From: Gemmatimonadota bacterium
Lineage (GTDB): Bacteria; Gemmatimonadota; Gemmatimonadetes; Gemmatimonadales; GWC2-71-9
Direction of reading: 5' to 3'
Assembly: GCA_022563595.1 (NCBI GenBank)
Contig: JADFNB010000016.1
Coordinates: 1-64,000, forward strand
DNA: 64,000 nt
Shown: positions 25,415-34,153 of the stretch, piece by piece
Layout: every line of letters begins with the position of its first letter
How positions within the stretch are numbered: position 1 is the stretch's first letter
Program-made: the position numbers and the translations under genes
Notes under the pieces: generated by a model
The model's database searches: none
Seen by the model: only the letters and a program-made list of their open reading frames with translations
What the model was told of the DNA's origin: nothing

Positions 25415-27688
25415 GTGCGCCGCGTCGCCATCCTCGCTGGCGCGTTCGGCCTTCTTTCTGTCGCTGCGGCGTACGGGCAGCGTCCGAGCGTCTCGCCCAT
25501 CCTGGAGCGCGCGGTGGGGCGGGACACGACCGTGACCGTCTGGCTGTTCGCGCGACCGGACGTCTCGCTCACCCGCATCGCCACCTTCGTGGTGCAATCG
25601 GGAGGTACCGTGCGCCGCCGGAGCCGGTGGCTTCACGCCGTGTCGGCAGAACTTCCCGCCACCGCGTTCGCCGCCGCTCGGTCGCGGCGCGACCTGCGCC
25701 GCATTCAGCCCGTCCGCCGGTTCGCACGCCGGCCTGCCGCGCCGCCACCCGCACCACCCTTGGAGCTTCGTCGCGTTCCCGCACAGGACACGCTATTCGG
25801 GCCTTCCGCCATGCCGTTCCGTCGCCTCAACTTGTTTCCGCTGGTCGATCGCGGGATCGATGGAGCCGGGGTGCGTATCGCCATCCTCGATAGCGGGTTC
25901 GAGACCGAGCTACCCGCATTTGCCTCCGTCGATCTGCGAGCGCAGTACGATTTCGTGTTCAACGACTCGATCGTGCGGAACGAGGCAAACGACGATGCCG
26001 CAGCCTCGACACACGGCACGCAGGTCTTCTCGCTCTTCGCCGCGAATCTCCCGGGCACGCTCATCGGCATCGCACCGGCGGCTACTTACCTCCTCGCTAA
26101 AACGGAAGACGTACGGTCCGAAACCCAGGTCGAAGAGGACAACTACGTCGCGGCGCTCGAGTGGTCCGACTCGATCGGCGTCGACATCGTCTCGTCGAGC
26201 ATCGGGTACAGCACCTTCGAAGACGGCACCGGCTATACGATCCAGGACCTGAACGGTGACATCGCCGTCACTACGGTGGCGGCCGACATGGCGGCCGAGC
26301 GCGGCATCCTCGTGGTCACGGCGATGGGTAACGGCGGTGCGTCGGGGGCAACCTCGATGATCACACCGGCGGACGGCGACTCGGTGCTCGCGGTCGGCGC
26401 GGAGGATTCTACCGGTGTGGTCGCCGCGTTCTCCTCACGCGGGCCAACGGCGGACGGACGGGTGAAGCCCGATCTCGCCGCGCCCGGCGTGGCTGTTCTG
26501 GTCGCCACTCCCGACGGTGCCGGCGGCACCACGTTCGTCCGCGTGAACGGAACCTCGTTCGCCACCCCGATCGTTGCGGCGGCCGCGGCCTTGTTGCGGC
26601 AAGTACAGCCGGGATTCCTCCCGATCGACCTGCTCGAGGTGCTGCGCGGGGCGGCCGACAACCGCGCGGCGCCGGACAACGACCGTGGGTGGGGCCGTCC
26701 CGACGTCGCCCTCGCTGCCACCTTCCCGCGGGGGATCACTGTTACCACTCCGGGATCGCCCGAACTCACGTCGATCACGCCCACCTTCGCGTGGTCGGCG
26801 CCGTTCGTCCCGAACCTGGCGCTACCCGTCACGTATCGCTTTCGTGCCGCCCGCGATACCACGTACAGCACGATCCTGTTGGACACCACGCTCACCGACA
26901 GTTCTGTGACGCTGCTCGACCCGCAGTTTCCCGGTGAGACCCTGGTCTTTGAACTCACGGCCACGGCGGCGGACTCAGTGGTGATTCGACTGGCGAGTGA
27001 TATACCGCTCACCATCCCGCCGTGGGTAGAGCTCCAAACATTGAGTGACCCGGGCGGCGTCACCGTCCGCGACCTTCGGCCGCGGCTCACGTGGAGCGCG
27101 CCCGACGTGGCGGTTCCGCCCGGACCGTTCCTGTTCGACATCTCCATCATCCGCGCGGCTGACGGTGTGATAGAACTCATCGCCGACAGCCTCTCGGTCA
27201 CCAGTTTCGTCCCCAGCCGCGATCTCGAGCGCAATACGCCCTACCGCTGGCAGGTAACGGCCCGACTCGGCCAGGACAGCGTCACCGTCAAGAGTCAGGG
27301 CACCTTCCTGATCGTGGACGACTCCTCTCCGCCGCTCACGACCCTGTTCCAGAACTTTCCCAATCCCTTCCCGAACATCGGCCAGAACGCCACATGCATC
27401 TGGTTCGATCTCGCCGTGGCAGGCTTCGTGAGTCTCGACATCCTCGACCTGCGCGGACACGTCGTCCGCTCACTCATCCCGGTGGCCGGGCTCCGCCCGC
27501 CCCTCCGGCCGGGTCGCTACGGCCGCCCGAGCGGGCAGGACGGCCCGCGGTGTGACGGCCGGCTGGAGTGGGACGGAACGGCAGCCAATGGCGACGACGT
27601 CCCGGCTGGGATCTACCTCATGAAGCTGGTGACGCCGGACGGCACCTTCTTCAAGCGGATCGTCTACCTCGGTCGCGGGCAGTTCTGA
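25415..27688 (+). CDS. Secreted subtilisin-family (S8) protease with FlgD-like C-terminal tail
   Basis: A 757-residue protein with a Sec signal (LAGAFGLLSVAAAYGQ), an inhibitor-like propeptide (about 30-120) and an S8 catalytic domain. The triad is Asp159 (AILDSGFE), His200 (STHGTQVF) and Ser381 (NGTSFATPIVA), all intact. Two fibronectin-like segments follow (about 450-640). The last 95 residues, with LFQNFPNPFPN, LDILDLRGHVVRSL and GIYLMKLVTPDG, have the FlgD/T9SS-CTD-like immunoglobulin fold that in Bacteroidetes directs type IX secretion. Whether this organism has such a system cannot be seen here. GTG start three bases after the smc stop. Confidence 0.88.
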   Translation: MRRVAILAGAFGLLSVAAAYGQRPSVSPILERAVGRDTTVTVWLFARPDVSLTRIATFVVQSGGTVRRRSRWLHAVSAELPATAFAAARSRRDLRRIQPVRRFARRPAAPPPAPPLELRRVPAQDTLFGPSAMPFRRLNLFPLVDRGIDGAGVRIAILDSGFETELPAFASVDLRAQYDFVFNDSIVRNEANDDAAASTHGTQVFSLFAANLPGTLIGIAPAATYLLAKTEDVRSETQVEEDNYVAALEWSDSIGVDIVSSSIGYSTFEDGTGYTIQDLNGDIAVTTVAADMAAERGILVVTAMGNGGASGATSMITPADGDSVLAVGAEDSTGVVAAFSSRGPTADGRVKPDLAAPGVAVLVATPDGAGGTTFVRVNGTSFATPIVAAAAALLRQVQPGFLPIDLLEVLRGAADNRAAPDNDRGWGRPDVALAATFPRGITVTTPGSPELTSITPTFAWSAPFVPNLALPVTYRFRAARDTTYSTILLDTTLTDSSVTLLDPQFPGETLVFELTATAADSVVIRLASDIPLTIPPWVELQTLSDPGGVTVRDLRPRLTWSAPDVAVPPGPFLFDISIIRAADGVIELIADSLSVTSFVPSRDLERNTPYRWQVTARLGQDSVTVKSQGTFLIVDDSSPPLTTLFQNFPNPFPNIGQNATCIWFDLAVAGFVSLDILDLRGHVVRSLIPVAGLRPPLRPGRYGRPSGQDGPRCDGRLEWDGTAANGDDVPAGIYLMKLVTPDGTFFKRIVYLGRGQF

Positions 27689-27689
27689 T

Positions 27690-28457
27690 ATGCTGCTCCA
27701 GGTGATCGGCTCCGGCACCGTCGCGCCATCGGCGACGCGGACCGCTCCCGCGCACTGGGTCGTAGCCGGATCCGTACGCCTGCTCATGGACTGCGGCGCA
27801 GGGTCGCTTCACCGCGCAGCCACACTCGGAATCCCTTGGCACTCGGTGTCACACGTGGCGCTCACGCACTTTCACACCGACCACTGGGGCGAACTGCCGC
27901 ATCTGCTCTTCGCGCTGAGATGGGGAATCGAGCCGGCCCGGTCCAGCACACTCACGTTGATCGGCCCCGTAGGACTGCGCGACCGCTGGCGACATCTGGC
28001 GCGGGCACTGGGTGACTGGGTGCAGGAGCCCGGATATCCCCTGGAGCTTCGGGAGATCGCCGCCGGGGAGACGCTCGAGCTCGCCGCCGGGGTGGCGCTC
28101 GAAGCGTATCGGACGCCGCACACCGACGAGAGCGTGGCATACGCCGTAAGGCACGGAGGCGCGCGGTTGGTGTACACCGGTGACACGGGTCCGAGCGACG
28201 GGCTGGCCCGCTGGGCGCGGGGTTGCGATCTGCTCTTGGCCGAATGCTCTCTCCCCGATGACCGGGCCATCGAGATACATTTAACGCCCACGCAGGCGGG
28301 CGCGTTGGCTCGCGCGGCAGACGCCGGCCGGCTCGTGCTCACGCATTTCTATCCTGCGATGGAATCGGTGGATGCGGCCGCGCTGGCCGCCGAGGTGTTT
28401 GCGGGGGATGTCGTCGCCGCTCGGGACGGCGACCGATTCACGATAGGGGCAGGATGA
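27690..28457 (+). CDS. Metallo-beta-lactamase fold hydrolase, RNase Z-like
   Basis: A 255-residue MBL protein resembling RNase Z and related phosphodiesterases. Metal ligands: [15 protein letters not shown] (HxHxDH), the later [10 protein letters not shown] with the bridging Asp, and a final His in VLTHFYP. The N-terminus [20 protein letters not shown] is typical of the RNase Z branch. The flexible arm of true RNase Z is not obvious, so tRNA 3' processing is uncertain. It sits one base after the protease stop in the smc operon. Confidence 0.82.
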   Translation: MLLQVIGSGTVAPSATRTAPAHWVVAGSVRLLMDCGAGSLHRAATLGIPWHSVSHVALTHFHTDHWGELPHLLFALRWGIEPARSSTLTLIGPVGLRDRWRHLARALGDWVQEPGYPLELREIAAGETLELAAGVALEAYRTPHTDESVAYAVRHGGARLVYTGDTGPSDGLARWARGCDLLLAECSLPDDRAIEIHLTPTQAGALARAADAGRLVLTHFYPAMESVDAAALAAEVFAGDVVAARDGDRFTIGAG

Positions 28458-28461
28458 TACG

Positions 28462-29508
28462 ATGCTGGTAGTCATGCGTCACGACGCGTCACCCGCCGAG
28501 GTGCAACGCGTCGTCGACACCATAGAAGAGCTGGGATATAGCGCGCGTCCCATGCCCGGCGCGCAGCGCACGGCCGTGGGCCTCGTGGGGAACGACGGCC
28601 GGGTCGATTCCGCCCGCCTAGCCGCCCTGCCGGGTGTCCGTGACATCATTCACGTCACCCAACCCTACAAACAGGTCTCCCGCGAATGGCGACCCGACCC
28701 CACGGTCGTGCGCCTGCCCGGTGGACTAGCGATCGGCGACACGGAAGTCGTCGTGATCGCAGGCCCCTGTTCGGTGGAGTCCGAAGAGCAGATCCTGGAT
28801 GCCGCGCGGAAGGTGCGGGACGCTGGTGCCTCTCTCCTCCGCGGCGGCGCCTTCAAGCCGCGGACCTCGCCATATTCGTTCCAGGGACTCGGTGAAGAGG
28901 GATTGAGGCTGCTCGCGCTCGCACGGGAAGAGACCGGGCTCCTCATAGTCACCGAAGCCGTCGATCCCGATGGCGTCGATCTCGTGGCAGAGTACGCGGA
29001 CATCATCCAGATCGGCGCGCGCAACATGCAGAACGCCTCGCTGTTGAAACGCGCCGGGCGTGTGGGCAAGCCGGTCCTGCTCAAGCGCGGTCTCGCCGCT
29101 ACGATCAGCGAACTGCTTCTCTCGGCGGAGTACCTCCTGGCGGAAGGCAATCACGACGTGATTCTCTGTGAGCGGGGGATTCGCGGGTTCGACAGCAGCA
29201 CGCGGAACGTCTTCGACCTGACCGCGATCCCGATGATCAAAGATCTGTCCCACCTGCCCATCGTCGCGGACCCCAGCCACGGTACCGGGAGGCGGGGCAT
29301 GGTCACGCCGATGGCCCGCGCCGCCGTCGCCGCCGGAGCCGACGGAATCATCATCGAGGTGCATCCGCAACCCGACCGTGCACTCTCGGACGGCGAGCAG
29401 AGTCTCTATCCGGAACAGTTCGCCGCGTTGATCAACGAGACCAGGATGATCGCGGAGGCGATCGGACGCGGGCTGGCCGCACCGCTCCCGCTTCCGGTGA
29501 GGTCGTGA
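28462..29508 (+). CDS. aroF: 3-deoxy-7-phosphoheptulonate synthase, type I beta
   Basis: A 348-residue DAHP synthase, first enzyme of the shikimate pathway, joining phosphoenolpyruvate and erythrose 4-phosphate. Residues 1-70 are the ferredoxin-like regulatory domain seen in Thermotoga-type enzymes, which brings feedback inhibition by aromatic amino acids. The barrel has [40 protein letters not shown] and the metal-site VADPSHGTG. The gene overlaps lolA at its 3' end (GTGA). Confidence 0.95.
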   Translation: MLVVMRHDASPAEVQRVVDTIEELGYSARPMPGAQRTAVGLVGNDGRVDSARLAALPGVRDIIHVTQPYKQVSREWRPDPTVVRLPGGLAIGDTEVVVIAGPCSVESEEQILDAARKVRDAGASLLRGGAFKPRTSPYSFQGLGEEGLRLLALAREETGLLIVTEAVDPDGVDLVAEYADIIQIGARNMQNASLLKRAGRVGKPVLLKRGLAATISELLLSAEYLLAEGNHDVILCERGIRGFDSSTRNVFDLTAIPMIKDLSHLPIVADPSHGTGRRGMVTPMARAAVAAGADGIIIEVHPQPDRALSDGEQSLYPEQFAALINETRMIAEAIGRGLAAPLPLPVRS

Positions 29509-30197
29509 GCACGGGCGGACCCAAGAACGGTCGGACGGTCGGGCAGGTGATGACCGCACTGACGCTGTTAGTCCTGGTCACGTCGACCGCCGTGCCGGCC
29601 CAAGAACCAGCCGTCTCGACCGCGCTGCGCCGTGCCGAACGGGCCTATCGCCTGCTCACGAGCCTGCGGGCAGAATTCCAGCAGACCATCACCAATCCGA
29701 TGCTCGGCGCCCCCGTGACCACACGGGGTGTGCTATTCCTCGTTCCGCCCGACCGGTTCGCCATGCGGTTCGAGGAACCCGAGGGTGACCGTATCGTAGC
29801 TGACGGAGAGTGGCTGTGGGCCTATACCCCGAGCACCGTGCCCGACCAGGTGATCCGTCAACCCATCCCGCGATTCGGCGTAGCGACCCCCAACTTGTTC
29901 GGCCAGTTCGTCGACCGGCCGCTCGAGCGCTACGCGGCGACCCATATCGGGAAGGATACGGTCGGCGGGGACCCGGTAGATCTCGTGCGACTCGTTCCGA
30001 ACGAACCAAACGTCGGGTTCCGGGAAGCGACCATCGCCATATCGGAGCGGACCGGTCTGTTGCGTCGCGTGGATCTGATAGAGGATTCAGGGCAGCGGCG
30101 CCGGCTCGTTCTCCTGAACATCGAGCCGGATGCTCCGATCGCGCGCGCGGAACTCACCTTCGTCGTGCCGCGTGGTGTGCGGGTAGTGACGCCCTAA
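29505..30197 (+). CDS. lolA: Outer-membrane lipoprotein carrier protein LolA
   Basis: A 230-residue periplasmic protein with a signal peptide ([18 protein letters not shown]) preceded by a longer cytoplasmic stretch. [40 protein letters not shown] and [17 protein letters not shown] are LolA hallmarks. It accepts lipoproteins from LolCDE and ferries them to the outer membrane. Starting at the ATG around residue 16 (MTALTL) would give a more ordinary signal peptide, but the GTG at 29505 overlaps the aroF stop. Last gene of the operon. Confidence 0.9.
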   Translation: MSTGGPKNGRTVGQVMTALTLLVLVTSTAVPAQEPAVSTALRRAERAYRLLTSLRAEFQQTITNPMLGAPVTTRGVLFLVPPDRFAMRFEEPEGDRIVADGEWLWAYTPSTVPDQVIRQPIPRFGVATPNLFGQFVDRPLERYAATHIGKDTVGGDPVDLVRLVPNEPNVGFREATIAISERTGLLRRVDLIEDSGQRRRLVLLNIEPDAPIARAELTFVVPRGVRVVTP

Positions 30198-30672
30198 CCG
30201 CGGTCCCACACCCCACTCAGGCGGCTGCGACCACCATCAGCTGTCGAGTACCTCCCGGATCCCACCAGATCGGCTGGTACCCGTGGCTTGTCGCTGAACG
30301 GAGCGCCGCTCTCGACCACCGGTCTTGCCATCTCACAATCCTGGGCGTAACCGCTGGCGAAGATGAACTTGGTATCGAGTCCCGCAGCGCGCACTTGGTT
30401 GTAGAGGTCCGCGCCAGTCATGTGCGGCCAACTATGCTAGCCAAGTGCGACACGATGGTGCAGTTTGCAACACGCGCGTTACCGGCCCGAACGCGGTGCT
30501 CACCGGCGCTCGTCTATCGTCATGAGGGCGATACATGACGAGACAGGTTCGGTTGTCGCCCATCGAGCACTGCAAGCGCGTGGCGCGGAAGACGAGCGCT
30601 GTGGCAACCGCCGGCAGAACTCTATAGCTTCTTCTGACGTAGGGATGGAGAGACCCGATACCGAGGGTGCAA
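30198..30672. other. Intergenic stretch without intact gene
   Basis: Apart from the receiver remnant at 30230-30421, this 475-base gap between lolA and the TM2 gene shows no convincing coding frame or RNA gene. It is somewhat less GC-rich than its surroundings, in keeping with decayed or acquired DNA. Confidence 0.45.
30230..30421 (-). pseudogene. Decayed C-terminal part of a response-regulator receiver domain
   Basis: The minus strand reads MTGADLYNQVRAAGLDTKF, FASGYAQD and then SDKPRVPADLV, which match the second half of receiver domains of hybrid histidine kinases (MTGxxL, FxSGY, KP). The phosphorylated Asp and everything before it are absent. After ADLVG the frame is lost; restoring one base would give IREVLDS and a stop, the expected end. 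It is therefore a truncated, frameshifted remnant. Confidence 0.6.
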
Positions 30673-31080
30673 ATGGACGAAGTCTCCGATCGCTCCCGTG
30701 GGGTTGCGCTGATTCTCGCCGTCGTGGGCGGAATGTTCGGCGCACACCGCTTCTATGCCGGGAGGACCGCGTCAGGCGTGGGCATGATCTGCACGTTCGG
30801 CGGCATGGGGCTCTGGTGGCTCTACGATTGCGTGCTCGTCGCCGCCGGTGAATTCCGTGATTGGGACGATCGGCGGATCGTCAACTGGAGCAACGAGCCC
30901 GCGCCCGCCCGCATCCGGTCCGGCGAATCCAACCAGCAGGTCCTCCAGGCTATGGAGGAGATGCGCTCTGACATGTACGATCTTCAGGAACGCGTGGATT
31001 TCATGGAGCGGATGCTGACGGAGGTCAGACACCGCCAGGTGGTACCGCCGGCATCGCCGCCTCCACGTTCGGGGTCCTGA
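30673..31080 (+). CDS. TM2-domain membrane protein with C-terminal coiled coil
   Basis: A 135-residue protein. SRGVALILAVVGGMFGAHRF and GVGMICTFGGMGLWWLYD form the two-helix TM2 domain with the characteristic GxHRFY and the D in the second helix loop. The tail, EEMRSDMYDLQERVDFMERM, is a predicted short coiled coil, and the end is proline-rich. Function of TM2 proteins in bacteria is largely unknown. ATG at 30673 was taken over an in-frame GTG two codons earlier. It appears to be a single-gene unit. Confidence 0.8.
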   Translation: MDEVSDRSRGVALILAVVGGMFGAHRFYAGRTASGVGMICTFGGMGLWWLYDCVLVAAGEFRDWDDRRIVNWSNEPAPARIRSGESNQQVLQAMEEMRSDMYDLQERVDFMERMLTEVRHRQVVPPASPPPRSGS

Positions 31081-31355
31081 ATTTCGTCACCTCGTCACCC
31101 CACGACTCTATCAGACCATGGCCGCCGACGGCGTGTTCCGCCGCCGGACGCGGCGGTGCCGTTCCGTTCGCCCGGCTGGCCCTGGGTGCCAGCAGCATTC
31201 ATTGCGCCCCGCGCTGTAAGGCCGCGGTTGCGCGATTTGTTGCGGGTGTCGACCCCACCCCACCGTCCTGTGCTCGCGGTATCGCCCGAAGGGGGCCAGC
31301 GGCGCCCTCGCCGCAGTAGCTTGCAGATCGGCGGCCTACAGCGCATCGTGGAGCC

Positions 31356-34001
31356 ATGCCGCCGAGCGATACAGGTCGGGTGGCGTCCACGGTCGCCGTG
31401 CTCGCGTGTGTCCTGGTATGCGCTCTGCCCACGCATGCCGCTGCACAGGGTGTTGTGCAAGGGGTGGTCCGGGACTCTGTATCTGAAGTGCCTCTAGCGG
31501 CTGTGCGTGTCGGGATACGAAGCCCTACCATTGCGCGGCAAACGGCCACCGATCGCGCCGGACGCTTTACGTTCGCGAATCTCCCTCCCGGTACCTACGG
31601 CTTCACATTCACACGGGTGGGATACGCCGCCCATCAAATCACCGACGTACGCGTGGATCTCGACGCGATCACGCTGGATGTGGTTATGCAGGCACTGGGG
31701 ATCCCACTCGATCCGGTCGTCGTCTCCGTGTCGCGCACTGAGGAGACCGCACTCTCGGCGCCGGCCGCCGTGTCGGTCGTATCGCGTGACGAGATCGAAG
31801 ATGCAGTGACCTTCACACCCACGGAGCACGTGCGCGACCTGCCGGGTGTCGACTATGCGCGCAAGGGGTTGCTCCAGCACACCATCGCCTTTCGCGGAAC
31901 CAATACGGCCAACTCGGGCGATGTGCTCTTCCTCAACGACTACCGCTACGCGGCCGTGCCGTCGATCGGGTTCAACATCCCGTATCTGCTTCCCGCCACG
32001 GACTCCGACGTCGAGCGCATCGAGGTGATGCGCGGGCCCGCCGCGGCCCTCTACGGCCCGGGCGCCCCACGAGGCGTGTTGCACGTCCTGACCCGGTCGC
32101 CACTCGAGTCCCGTGGCGGCCAGCTCAGCATCACGGGCGGAAGCCGCTCCGTTCTCGCAGGCTCGTTCCGCTACGCCGCCGCGGTGCGCGAGAACCTTGG
32201 CGTCAAGATCTCCGGTGAGTACTTCCGTGGCGATGACTGGGAGTACGTCGATCCGGTCGAGGCGCAGAACCGCGCGGATTTGCTTGCAGCTGGCGCGGAT
32301 CCCGCGACGCTTCGGATCGGCGCGCGGGACTTCTCGGTGGCGCGCGCCGGTGGCGAGATGCGCATGGATTGGCGGCCCGATGCGGCTACCGAGGTCGTCG
32401 CGACCGTAGGGCTGGCCCAGGCGATTCGCATCTTGGAGCTCGCCCCGGCGGTCGGGACCGTGCAGGGACGCAACTGGCGCTACACGTTCGGACAACTGCG
32501 CGTGCGACGCGACCGGCTGTTCGCGAACGTGCTCTACAACTGGAGCGATGCCGGCGACACGTACCTGCTGCGAACCGGGAACCCGCTCGTCGACGATTCC
32601 CGGGTGCTCGTGGGTCAGATCCAGCACGGTACCACAGCGGGCATCGTGGATCTCCTGTATGGTGCGGATGTGCGGTGGACGGATCCGCGGACGGGTGGCA
32701 CGATCCACGGGGTCAACGAAAACGACGATCTCGTTGCGGAAGTCGGTGGGTACGTGCACGGGAGTGCCAGGGTCTCGTCGCGCTTCAATATCGTCGGAGC
32801 CGTTCGCGTCGATCACCACAACCGCCTCAACGACGTCGTGCTCTCACCGCGCGTGGGTGTCGTACTCCAGCCCACGCCGAATCAGGCGATCCGGTTCACC
32901 TACAACCGAGCATTCACGTCGCCGGACGCGAACGATCTCTTCCTCGACATCGTGGCCGGTCGGTTCGTGCTCCCCTTCGGGCTGAGCTACACGCTGCGCG
33001 CCGTTGGCGTCCCCACGAACGGTTTCACGTTTCGGAGGGATTGCGAGGGTGGCCTCTGCATGCGGAGCCCGTTCGCTCCCGGCGGCCCGGAGGCCTACTT
33101 GCCGGTCGATGCAACCCTCCTGTGGACGACGCTCGTAGCGCTGGCGAAGGAGCAGGGTCTGGACCTCTCGGCCATCCCGCCGCCGACGCAAGCGCAGGTC
33201 GGGACACGCCTCGCGGTGGTGGATCTCACGGGCACCTTCGTCCCCATCGATCCCGCGGATGTAACGGACATTGCCGGCGAGGGCCGGCAGATCACCAACG
33301 CGCTGGAGGTGGGGTACAAGGGCGTCCTTGGGAGAGGACTGGCCCTCACGGCGGACTTATGGGGAGCGCGCGTGTCGGACATTCCCGGGGCACTCTTCGT
33401 CGGAACGCCAAACGCGTTCTTCGACCGCGAATCCCTGGAGCAATATCTCGCGGGTTTTCTCCCGGCTGAGGCCGCCTCGCTGGCCAATACGGTAAGCCAG
33501 TTGCCGGTCGGCACGGTATCCCCGCAGGAAACCGCACACCCCGTGGACATTCTGCTGCTCAACCGGCGCGGTGGCGCGTACACGCTCGTAGGCGTCGACG
33601 TCTCATTGCGTGCGCAGGTTGGAGATCGGTGGTCGGTGGCCGGGACGTACTCGTACGTCAGCGCCGATACCATTGCGAATGTGGACGAGGTGGGGACCGT
33701 GTTTCTGAACGCTCCCAGGCACAAGGGGGCGGTCCATCTCGCGTTCCGGGACGAGAAGTCCGGCGTCACGGCGTCGGTTCGCGCCCGGGCGGTTGCCGGG
33801 TTCCCGGTTGTCTCGGGGGTCTACTCGGGTCGTGTCGATGGATACGGGGTGGTGGATGCCACGGCGAGCTACCGGTTACCGTGGCGGGGCGCCCGCGTCT
33901 TTCTCCAAGTGCAGAATGTGCTCGACCGCCGGCACCAGGAGTTCGTGGCGGCGCCGCAGGTGGGCCGCCTCATCATCACGCGGCTCGCGCTCGCGTTCTA
34001 G
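31356..34001 (+). CDS. TonB-dependent outer-membrane receptor with carboxypeptidase-like N-terminal domain
   Basis: An 881-residue outer-membrane protein with Sec signal (cleaved near THAAAQ). Residues 32-115 are a CarboxypepD_reg beta-sandwich (GVVRDSVSEVPLAAVRVGI, LPPGTYGFTFTRVGYA). A plug domain follows (about 130-235; VSVVSRDEIEDAVTF, DVERIEVMRGPAAALYGPGA), then the 22-strand-type barrel, ending LIITRLALAF with terminal Phe. The insert RRDCEGGLCMRS contains the only disulfide-like cysteine pair. There is no SusD partner, so it is a stand-alone transporter for an unknown ligand. The 275-base gap upstream shows no regulatory motif I can name. Confidence 0.9.
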   Translation: MPPSDTGRVASTVAVLACVLVCALPTHAAAQGVVQGVVRDSVSEVPLAAVRVGIRSPTIARQTATDRAGRFTFANLPPGTYGFTFTRVGYAAHQITDVRVDLDAITLDVVMQALGIPLDPVVVSVSRTEETALSAPAAVSVVSRDEIEDAVTFTPTEHVRDLPGVDYARKGLLQHTIAFRGTNTANSGDVLFLNDYRYAAVPSIGFNIPYLLPATDSDVERIEVMRGPAAALYGPGAPRGVLHVLTRSPLESRGGQLSITGGSRSVLAGSFRYAAAVRENLGVKISGEYFRGDDWEYVDPVEAQNRADLLAAGADPATLRIGARDFSVARAGGEMRMDWRPDAATEVVATVGLAQAIRILELAPAVGTVQGRNWRYTFGQLRVRRDRLFANVLYNWSDAGDTYLLRTGNPLVDDSRVLVGQIQHGTTAGIVDLLYGADVRWTDPRTGGTIHGVNENDDLVAEVGGYVHGSARVSSRFNIVGAVRVDHHNRLNDVVLSPRVGVVLQPTPNQAIRFTYNRAFTSPDANDLFLDIVAGRFVLPFGLSYTLRAVGVPTNGFTFRRDCEGGLCMRSPFAPGGPEAYLPVDATLLWTTLVALAKEQGLDLSAIPPPTQAQVGTRLAVVDLTGTFVPIDPADVTDIAGEGRQITNALEVGYKGVLGRGLALTADLWGARVSDIPGALFVGTPNAFFDRESLEQYLAGFLPAEAASLANTVSQLPVGTVSPQETAHPVDILLLNRRGGAYTLVGVDVSLRAQVGDRWSVAGTYSYVSADTIANVDEVGTVFLNAPRHKGAVHLAFRDEKSGVTASVRARAVAGFPVVSGVYSGRVDGYGVVDATASYRLPWRGARVFLQVQNVLDRRHQEFVAAPQVGRLIITRLALAF

Positions 34002-34153
34002 GCGGTGCGCTGGGAACCACCCGGGCCCGCGACCGACATTCGCCACGTTTCGAGGTCAGGGCGGTGAGGAGATAGTCGTGGCCATCGGCTACAGAACGGG
34101 CCGAGCACCAGCTATCAGCCGCGTATGCTACTACCCACTCAGAGCGGCGCCTG

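Noticed and set aside
34002-34153. Small gene or terminator in the gap between converging TonB receptor and BNR genes
   Set aside because: No frame with a plausible start, no stem with T-run; left unannotated.
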